NCBI GenBank assembly: GCA_012032575.1 | Contig: JAAUSP010000292.1 | Span: forward strand, 1 to 9,083 | DNA: 9,083 nt | From: Anaerolineales bacterium | GTDB taxonomy: Bacteria; Chloroflexota; Anaerolineae; 4572-78; J111 | Direction: 5' to 3' | Shown here: one piece after another, positions 1-5,652 of the stretch | Position numbering within the stretch: position 1 is the stretch's first letter | Layout of the letters: the number at the start of each line of letters is the position of its first letter | The notes under the pieces: generated by a model | The model's input: only the letters and a program-made list of their open reading frames with translations | Databases searched by the model: none | Told to the model about the DNA's origin: nothing | Position numbers and translations under genes: made by a program

Positions 1-124
1 TCGGCGCACCCGAAGGGGTGTAATCCTCAGTTGATCCCCTTTTCGTCGGGGCAGTTCCTCCTCAAGTCCTCGACAAAGCCACCCTAACCTTGAATTCGGC
101 AACAGGCTCCTTGAGGACGGGAAA
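1..124 (+). promoter_or_regulatory. Leader of hybrid kinase 1 with ribosome binding site
   Basis: No gene is visible here. A GAGG Shine-Dalgarno core at 113-116 sits 8 bases before the ATG at 125 and supports that start. An 8-base inverted repeat pairs TCCTCAAG (59-66) with CTTGAGGA (110-117). The right arm covers the Shine-Dalgarno, so a fold could mask it, but the 43-base loop makes this speculative. Further upstream are a small CACCC/GGGTG hairpin (7-20) and an AAGGGG/CCCCTT pairing (13-18 with 37-42) followed by a short T run, which could be a weak terminator of an upstream gene outside the window. I see no convincing -35/-10 pair. Confidence 0.4.
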
Positions 125-3100
125 ATGACAAATTCATCTATTCACGTGCTGCTGGTCGAAGATAATCCGACCGATGTGTTGCTGCTCAGGGAAGCCCTGG
201 CCGAGGTGCGGCTGTTTCCCTTTGAGCTGACCCAGGTGGCCCAACTGGCCGAGGTTCAGCCCTGTTTGAACCGGAAAAAGATTGATGTGATTTTGCTGGA
301 CCTGGGCCTGCCCGACAGCCAGGGCCTGGAGACGCTGCTGAAACTGCGCCGGCAAGTCCCCCAAACACCGGTGGTGGTCCTGACCGGGCTGGCCGACGAG
401 GAACTGGGATTGAAAGCCTTGCAGGCCGGGGCGCAGGATTACCTGGTTAAAGGACAGGTGGAAGGGACCGGGCTGGCCCGGTCCATCCGCTACGCCATCG
501 AGCGCCAGCGCAGCGAGGAGGCACTGCGGGAAAGCGAGGCCAAGCTGCGAATCCTGTTCAACCTGCTGCCGGTCGGCGTCTCTGTGCTTAATGCTGAACG
601 CAATGTGGTTGAAACTAATCTGGCCCAGGAACGGATTCTGCACCTCAGCAGCGAGGGACTGAGCCACAAAGCGTATCTTCATCGCACTTACCTCCGGGCT
701 GACGGCACGCCCATGCCGCCGGAAGAGTTTCCCAGCGTCCGCGCCCTGGCCGAAAACCGGGTGATTGAAGATGTTGAAATTGGCATTGTCACCGCTGCCG
801 GTGAGCGCATCTGGACCAATGTCAGCGCCGCGCCGGTCCATTTAAATGATTGGCAAGTAGTGGTGACTACCTCTGACCTGAGCTGGCGGAAATGGGCCGA
901 AGAGTCGCTGAAACAGAGCGAAGCCTTCAACCGGGCCGTCCTCAATTCGCTGACTGATCACGTGGCCGTGCTGGATCGGGAGGGCAATATTACCGCAGTC
1001 AACCGGGCCTGGGAAAACTTTGCCCGGGCTAATGGCGACCCGACCCTGGTCGGCACCGGGGTTGGCCTCAACTATTTGCAAATTTGCCGTGAGGCGGCAG
1101 CGCAGCAAATCTCCGACGCGGCGGAGGCTTTGGCGGGGATCGAGGCCGTGTTGAGTGGAGCGCAGAATGAATTTTATATGGAGTATCCCTGTCATTCGCC
1201 CGGTCAGGAACGTTATTTTTTGATGCACATTTCGCCCTTGTCCGCCGAAAACGGTGGGGTGGTTATCTCTCATCTGGATATTACCGCTCGCCGGCAGGCC
1301 CAGGCGGAAATTCAGCGCCGTAACCGGGAACTGGTCCTGCTTAACCAGGTTATCGCCGTCTCGGCCTCAAATGGGGACCCGGAGAGTTTTTTGGAAACCG
1401 TCTGCTGGGAACTGGTCCAGGCGTTTGACCTCTCTCGGGTAACCGCCATCTTGTTTGAACAGGAGAATACCGAGATTGTTGTGGTGGCCGAAGCCGTAGT
1501 TGGCCCTGGACCGTCTGCGCTGAATTTGCGCACTCCGGTCAAACGCAATCCTGTTTTAACCTACCTGCTCAGTCACGAGGGGCCGTTAGAAGTCGCCGAT
1601 GTCCAGCGTGACTCGCACCTGGCGCCTTTCCACGAATTAGCCGGCTATTATGGGGTCGGCTCGCTGCTGATTTTGCCGTTGCTGGTAAACCGAAAAATCG
1701 TGGGTAGTTTGAATTTGTGTGGCAGCCAGCCTCGGCAATTTTCAACCGAGGAAATCAACCTGGCCTGGAGCGTGGCCGACCAGGTGGCCGGAGCGCTGGC
1801 GCGGGCGCAAATGGTTCAGGTGCAGCAGCGTTTGAGCACGGCGGTGGAGCAATCTGAACAAAGCGTTATCATCACCGATACTGAAGGAAATATTATTTAC
1901 GTTAATCCCGCTTTTGAGCGCAACAGCGGTTACAGCCAGGCCGAAGTGCTGGGCCAGAACCCACGCCTGCTTAAAAGCAATCAGCACGACGATGCGTTTT
2001 ACGCCAGGTTGTGGGCCACCATCAGTGCCGGGCAGGTTTGGCGGGGCCAGTTTGTGAATAAAAAGAAAAATGGTGTCTTCTATACCGAAGAGGCCAGTAT
2101 TACCCCGGTGCGCGATGAGAACGGGGTGATTGTTAGCTATGTGGGCTTGCAGCGGGATGTGACCCATGAACTGCAACTGGAAGAACAGTATCGTCAGGCC
2201 CAAAAAATGGAGGCGATTGGCCGGCTATCGGGTGGGGTGGCTCACGATTTCAACAACCTGCTGGTGGTCATCAACGGCTACAGCGAACTGCTGCTCAATC
2301 GCCACCTGGATACCGCCAGCCCTTTCCGCAAATATGTCGAGGAAATTATCAAAGCCGGCGAGCGGGCCGCCGGCTTGACCCAGCAGTTGTTGGCTTTTAG
2401 CCGCAAACAGGTTCTCCAGCCCAAAGTTCTGAACCTCAACGAGACGGTGGCTCAGACCGAAAAGATGCTGCGCCGTCTGATCGGCGAGGATATAGATTTT
2501 GTAACCCACCTTGAACCGGGGTTGGGCGAGGTCAAAGCTGACCCCGGCCAGATCGAGCAGATCATTCTGAACCTGGGGGTCAACGCCCGCGATGCCATGC
2601 CGCGGGGGGGCAAACTCATCATCGAAACGGACAATGTGGAATTTGACGAGACCTATATCAGCCAGCACGCCGAGGTCAAGCCGGGCCATTACGTTATGCT
2701 GACCGTCAGCGATACCGGGCTGGGCATGGATGCCGCCACCAAAGCGCGTATTTTTGAGCCGTTTTTCACGACCAAGGATCAGGGTCGGGGCACTGGCCTG
2801 GGATTAGCTACGGTGTACGGGATTGTGAAACAAAGCGGGGGCGACATCTGGGTTTACAGCGAAGTGGGCCGGGGCACAACTTTTAAGGTGTACCTGCCGC
2901 GGGTGGATGAAGTCATGCCTCGGCTGGAGCAGCCTGTCGCCCCGGTGGCCGTAGCGGGTGGCGACGAGACGGTGCTGCTGGTAGAAGATGAAATGATGGT
3001 CCGTACCCTGGCCCGGCAGGTGCTCGAATTAAGGGGGTATACAGTGCTGGAAGCAGAGCACGGGCAGGCCGCGCTGCGGCTGGCTCAACAGCACCCGTCA

Positions 3101-3373
3101 ATCCACCTGCTGCTGACCGACCTGATTATGCCAGGGGGACTGACCGGCCGCGAATTGGCCGAACAGTTGGAACCCCTTTACCCGGAGATGAAAGTTCTCT
3201 ATATGTCGGGCTATACCGATGACGCTATTGTTCATTACGGTGTTCTCACTTCGGGGGTTCATTTTTGCAAAACCTTTCACCCCGCTGGCCTTGAGCGCCA
3301 AAGTGCGCCAGGTTTTGGATGGCGGGTAGGCAAATTGACCATTTACAAATTTAGGGGCATCAGGTATACTTAA
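125..3373 (+). CDS. Hybrid sensor histidine kinase, REC-PAS-PAS-GAF-PAS-HisKA-HATPase-REC
   Basis: A cytoplasmic multi-sensor hybrid kinase of 1082 residues as read. Domains in order are: receiver (about 5-125, phosphoacceptor Asp59, Lys in YLVKG), PAS (about 136-250), PAS (about 262-389), GAF (about 400-556), PAS (about 569-675), HisKA with phosphoryl His707 in GGVAHDFNN, HATPase (about 770-925; Asn816/Asn820 N-box, Asp863 of DTGLGM, FEPFFTTK, Gly887-rich G2 box), and a second receiver from about 948 (Asp999). No membrane segment or signal peptide is seen. The GAF domain has no Cys-His pair, so it is not an obvious phytochrome. The last 40 or so residues as read are out of frame. Restoring one T (run 3262-3266) and one A (run 3269-3272) gives a normal receiver end with Lys-Pro-Phe and a stop at 3327-3329, hence about 1068 residues. 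It is paralogous to the kinase starting at 6709. The signals sensed and the partner regulator are unknown. Confidence 0.95.
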   Translation: MTNSSIHVLLVEDNPTDVLLLREALAEVRLFPFELTQVAQLAEVQPCLNRKKIDVILLDLGLPDSQGLETLLKLRRQVPQTPVVVLTGLADEELGLKALQAGAQDYLVKGQVEGTGLARSIRYAIERQRSEEALRESEAKLRILFNLLPVGVSVLNAERNVVETNLAQERILHLSSEGLSHKAYLHRTYLRADGTPMPPEEFPSVRALAENRVIEDVEIGIVTAAGERIWTNVSAAPVHLNDWQVVVTTSDLSWRKWAEESLKQSEAFNRAVLNSLTDHVAVLDREGNITAVNRAWENFARANGDPTLVGTGVGLNYLQICREAAAQQISDAAEALAGIEAVLSGAQNEFYMEYPCHSPGQERYFLMHISPLSAENGGVVISHLDITARRQAQAEIQRRNRELVLLNQVIAVSASNGDPESFLETVCWELVQAFDLSRVTAILFEQENTEIVVVAEAVVGPGPSALNLRTPVKRNPVLTYLLSHEGPLEVADVQRDSHLAPFHELAGYYGVGSLLILPLLVNRKIVGSLNLCGSQPRQFSTEEINLAWSVADQVAGALARAQMVQVQQRLSTAVEQSEQSVIITDTEGNIIYVNPAFERNSGYSQAEVLGQNPRLLKSNQHDDAFYARLWATISAGQVWRGQFVNKKKNGVFYTEEASITPVRDENGVIVSYVGLQRDVTHELQLEEQYRQAQKMEAIGRLSGGVAHDFNNLLVVINGYSELLLNRHLDTASPFRKYVEEIIKAGERAAGLTQQLLAFSRKQVLQPKVLNLNETVAQTEKMLRRLIGEDIDFVTHLEPGLGEVKADPGQIEQIILNLGVNARDAMPRGGKLIIETDNVEFDETYISQHAEVKPGHYVMLTVSDTGLGMDAATKARIFEPFFTTKDQGRGTGLGLATVYGIVKQSGGDIWVYSEVGRGTTFKVYLPRVDEVMPRLEQPVAPVAVAGGDETVLLVEDEMMVRTLARQVLELRGYTVLEAEHGQAALRLAQQHPSIHLLLTDLIMPGGLTGRELAEQLEPLYPEMKVLYMSGYTDDAIVHYGVLTSGVHFCKTFHPAGLERQSAPGFGWRVGKLTIYKFRGIRYT
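3262..3272 (+). other. Two single-base deletions in homopolymers at the end of hybrid kinase 1
   Basis: As read, the frame passes from the conserved receiver sequence GVHF into unrelated residues. Adding one T to the T5 run (3262-3266) and one A to the A4 run (3269-3272) yields FLQKPFTPLALSAKVRQV, the classic end of a receiver with its invariant Lys in KPF, and a stop at 3327-3329. The two changes are needed together. A homopolymer sequencing error is the simplest explanation; real mutation cannot be excluded. Confidence 0.85.
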
Positions 3374-3379
3374 GCATAC
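3343..3379 (+). promoter_or_regulatory. Candidate promoter with palindromic -10 region
   Basis: TATACT (3365-3370) is a good -10 hexamer, with a TTACAA -35-like hexamer (3343-3348) 16 bases upstream. The -10 lies inside GTATACTTAAGCATAC (3364-3379), a palindrome with a single mismatched pair, which could be an operator. If it drives the kai genes, the leader would be over 450 bases long, which is unusual, so a second start nearer 3850 is possible. Sequence match only. Confidence 0.3.
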
Positions 3380-3733
3380 GCTTTTGGTCAAACTCAGTTT
3401 TGGGACAAAACCTGTAACCATGGAGTGAACTGCCCGATGCGGCAGGGGGACAGCAGAACTCAGGTGTGTCCATTGGATATTAGCGCTGCCTGGCGGCGAC
3501 CTTATCTAAACCTGTACGCTTATACCTTTACCCTGCTTTGGTCCGGCTGGAGCGGGATAAATGTTTATGGGCTTGTTTCCGCGCTCAACCAGGCGTGGAT
3601 CATGCCAGTTTGCTTCCCCCAGAGTGGGAAATCGAAGTTGACAATCTCTCCCCGACCCAAAAACTCCTGTCTATTTAGCCAAACAGAACTTGCCAATATA
3701 TCCGCTGAAAGTGAGACTTTTGCTCTGATCTCT

Positions 3734-3754
3734 GAATGTTGTGGACCAACATTC
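3734..3754. repeat. Perfect 8-base inverted repeat (hairpin or operator)
   Basis: GAATGTTG (3734-3741) and CAACATTC (3747-3754) are exact reverse complements around the 5-base loop TGGAC. There is no following T run, so it is not a typical terminator. It lies 95 bases before the ATG of the PAS/KaiA-like gene, a reasonable place for a dimeric regulator site or a leader hairpin. The repeat is directly visible; its function is inference. Confidence 0.5.
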
Positions 3755-3849
3755 TGCACTGGATTTAAACGGTTCCTGCCTGAAGGCGGCGGATCTATGT
3801 TATTTCTGAATCAAAGCCTGCCGACGACTAGTTCCAGTTCGAGATCACA

Positions 3850-4839
3850 ATGCCGCCAATGACCAAAACGGAACAGAACCTTTGGCACGAAAATCAGACG
3901 CTGCGCCAACAGTTGAAAGAAGCCGAAGCTGTGATTCAGGCCCTTCGCCTCGACCCGGCCGAGGCGCTGGTTATTCCCGGCCCTCAAGGCGAGCCGGTTT
4001 ACTCGCTGATTGGGGCCGAGCGCCAATATCGGGTGTTTATCGAGGCGATGAATGAAGGCGCGCTCACCCTATCCAGTGATGGAGTTATCCTTTACGGCAA
4101 CAATCGTTTGGCCGAACTGGTCAGGCTGCCGCTTGAAAAAGTAATCGGTGCATCTATTTATCAGTTTGTTGCTCTGGGCGACGAAGCCAAACTGCGCGGG
4201 TTGTTAACCCAAAGCGGGGCGGAAGATAATCGGGCCGAGATCAGCCTCAAAGCCGGGGATGGCAGCATGGTTCCCTGTTACTTTTCAATCCGCTCCCTGG
4301 TTGTGGACGAATTCAAGGGATTTTGCATGGTTGTTACCGATTTAACCGAATTGGTGGCGGCCAGACTGGCCCTTGAACATGTCAGGCAGCGCGAGCAGCA
4401 AGAGCATGAATTTCACCGTTTGCTTAAATTGGCCGGGGCTGCTCGCAGCGCTGTTACCGCCGAACTGTTTGGGCTGGCCCCCCTGCGCCAGAATTTGCCG
4501 GACATGTTTGAACAATTTGTAAAGCGTTATGCCCAGGTACTCGACCTGGCCCTGGAACAACGCGCCTACAAAGTTGAGCACCACCTTTCTGAAGAACTCC
4601 AAACCATGGCCGAACAGTTGGGCTTTGTTAAAGCCGGGCCGCGCGACGTGATCGAAATCCACAGCGTGGCGCTGACCGAAAAGAGCCGGACCAGCACCTC
4701 GCTCAAGGCTCAGGCTTATCTGGAAGAGGGGCGGCTGCTGGTGCTGGAATTGATGGGCTATCTGGTCTCATTTTACCGTAATTTGGCGATCTGGGTTAAA
4801 CCCGGTGCGGTTTCCAAAAATGCCAAGACTCACGGATAA
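3850..4839 (+). CDS. PAS domain protein with C-terminal RsbU-N/KaiA-like helical domain, candidate KaiA analogue
   Basis: A soluble 329-residue protein. It has an N-terminal coiled coil (about 7-32), one PAS domain (about 57-168, with [10 protein letters not shown] and a typical DLTEL end), a helical linker (168-195), and a C-terminal helical domain (about 200-312). The last contains [13 protein letters not shown] (238-250), DVIEIH (266-271) and [12 protein letters not shown] (300-311). This is the pattern of the RsbU N-terminal domain family, whose dimer is described as resembling the KaiA C-terminal domain. From memory, cyanobacterial KaiA has a similarly placed VLEIH and a closing Tyr-Arg helix. 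There is no PP2C phosphatase domain, so it is not RsbU itself. An in-frame stop at 3829-3831 limits the start; ATG 3850 has a weak GAG 6 bases upstream, and ATG 3859 is the alternative. The stop lies 10 bases before kaiB, so co-expression is likely. A role in stimulating KaiC phosphorylation is inference. Confidence 0.85.
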   Translation: MPPMTKTEQNLWHENQTLRQQLKEAEAVIQALRLDPAEALVIPGPQGEPVYSLIGAERQYRVFIEAMNEGALTLSSDGVILYGNNRLAELVRLPLEKVIGASIYQFVALGDEAKLRGLLTQSGAEDNRAEISLKAGDGSMVPCYFSIRSLVVDEFKGFCMVVTDLTELVAARLALEHVRQREQQEHEFHRLLKLAGAARSAVTAELFGLAPLRQNLPDMFEQFVKRYAQVLDLALEQRAYKVEHHLSEELQTMAEQLGFVKAGPRDVIEIHSVALTEKSRTSTSLKAQAYLEEGRLLVLELMGYLVSFYRNLAIWVKPGAVSKNAKTHG

Positions 4840-4844
4840 GAGGA
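4838..4844 (+). promoter_or_regulatory. kaiB ribosome binding site
   Basis: AAGAGGA at 4838-4844 overlaps the stop codon of the preceding gene and lies 5 bases before ATG 4850. It decides the kaiB start in favour of 4850 (or the adjacent ATG 4847) over the upstream GTG at 4805, and suggests translational coupling. Confidence 0.7.
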
Positions 4845-4849
4845 ATATG

Positions 4850-5155
4850 ATGAAAAACCATTTACTAAAACTGTATATTACGGGCCACACGCCCCGGTCT
4901 GAACGGGCGATCAGCCAGTTGCGCCAGATTTGCGAAACTGAACTGGCCGGTCAGTACGAACTGGTTATTATTGATATCCTGGAACGGCCCCAACTGGCCG
5001 AAGATGAGAAAATCTTGGCCACTCCCACCTTGATAAAGGTTTTGCCGCCACCGCTGCGCCGCGTTATTGGGGATCTATCTGACGTGGACAAAGTATTGCT
5101 TGGCCTCGATCTGGTGCCGCCGGTCAAGACTCACCTTGCGAAAGAAGAGGACTAA
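4850..5155 (+). CDS. kaiB: Circadian clock protein KaiB
   Basis: A 101-residue protein, about the length of cyanobacterial KaiB. It opens with the thioredoxin-like [12 protein letters not shown] (6-17) and continues with [20 protein letters not shown] and the proline-rich [15 protein letters not shown] (63-77). KaiB refolds from a ground state into a thioredoxin-like fold that binds the CI ring of KaiC and sequesters KaiA. The two residues whose mutation changes fold switching in Synechococcus (Gly88, Asp90) correspond to Gly85 and Asp87 in LGLDL and are conserved. The start is chosen at ATG 4850 (4847 is adjacent) from the ribosome binding site; a longer form from GTG 4805 would add residues not expected in KaiB. 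The TAA overlaps the kaiC ATG by one base. It is a stand-alone KaiB, not the KaiB-like sensor domain of a SasA kinase. Confidence 0.96.
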   Translation: MKNHLLKLYITGHTPRSERAISQLRQICETELAGQYELVIIDILERPQLAEDEKILATPTLIKVLPPPLRRVIGDLSDVDKVLLGLDLVPPVKTHLAKEED

Positions 5156-5652
5156 TGGCTGTGATACAACAAGCTTCGATTCCGAAGTTGGAAACCCATA
5201 TCCCTGGTTTTGATTTTATTGCCAACGGCGGCCTGCCCCAGCGGCGGACTGTTTTGATTTCCGGCACCGCCGGCAGTGCTAAAACCGTATTTGCCGCACA
5301 GTTTCTGGCTAACGGTATTACCAGGGCTGATGAAAATGGGGTCTTTATTACCTTTGAAGAGCCGCCGGCCGATATCCGCGAGAATATGCTGGGCTTTGGC
5401 TGGGATATTGCCGCCTGGGAAGCCGCCGGACAGTGGGCCTTTGTGGACGCCTCGCCCGAACCGGGCCAGGAAATTATTATGGCCGGTGACTTTGACCTGG
5501 GCGCTTTACTGGCCCGCATTGAGTACGCGGTGCAGAAAGTCAAAGCCAAACGGGTTTCGCTGGATTCTTTGGGGGCAATTTTTACCCAATTTGCCGACGG
5601 GGCGACCGTGCGGGGTGAACTATTGCGCATTGCGGTACGCCTGAAAAGATGA
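5155..5652 (+). CDS. kaiC: kaiC segment 1 as read: N-terminal part of CI
   Basis: These 165 residues hold the CI Walker A, the Glu-Glu pair and Walker B, and stop at TGA 5650-5652 just after VRLKR. The next segment continues the same domain without loss of residues, so this is the first piece of one broken kaiC rather than an independent small protein. Confidence 0.7.
   Translation: MAVIQQASIPKLETHIPGFDFIANGGLPQRRTVLISGTAGSAKTVFAAQFLANGITRADENGVFITFEEPPADIRENMLGFGWDIAAWEAAGQWAFVDASPEPGQEIIMAGDFDLGALLARIEYAVQKVKAKRVSLDSLGAIFTQFADGATVRGELLRIAVRLKR

Larger units (their letters stand above)
3330..3849. other. Non-coding intergenic region upstream of the kai cluster
   Basis: About 520 bases lie between the restored stop of kinase 1 and the PAS/KaiA-like gene. 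They read as less G/C-biased than the flanking genes. An open frame (GTG 3425 to 3862) exists, but its composition, rare codons, Trp/Cys-rich and otherwise unrecognisable product and lack of a ribosome binding site argue against it. The stretch holds several small dyads: a near-perfect 16-base palindrome at 3364-3379, GTTTTG/CAAAAC at 3397-3402 and 3406-3411 with a 3-base loop, separated arms TTGACCA (3335-3341) and TGGTCAA (3385-3391), and an 8-base hairpin at 3734-3754. None is followed by a T tract, so no terminator for kinase 1 is evident. This is the likeliest place for the promoter of the kai operon. Confidence 0.6.

Noticed and set aside
1320..1800. Phytochrome-type (bilin-binding) GAF domain in the kinases
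   Set aside because: No Cys-His chromophore dipeptide is present in either GAF domain.
3638..3666. Perfect TTGACA -35 hexamer in the intergenic region
   Set aside because: No acceptable -10 hexamer lies 16-18 bases downstream; AAACTC at 3661-3666 does not match.
3425..3862. Open frame of 145 residues from a GTG start in the gap before the KaiA-like gene
   Set aside because: No ribosome site, unrecognisable Cys/Trp-rich product, codon use unlike the neighbours, and it overlaps the real start at 3850. It is more likely open by chance, although a decayed gene cannot be excluded.
4805..4849. Longer KaiB start at GTG 4805
   Set aside because: It would overlap the end of the preceding gene and add 15 residues not seen in KaiB. 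The ribosome site at 4838-4844 fits ATG 4850.
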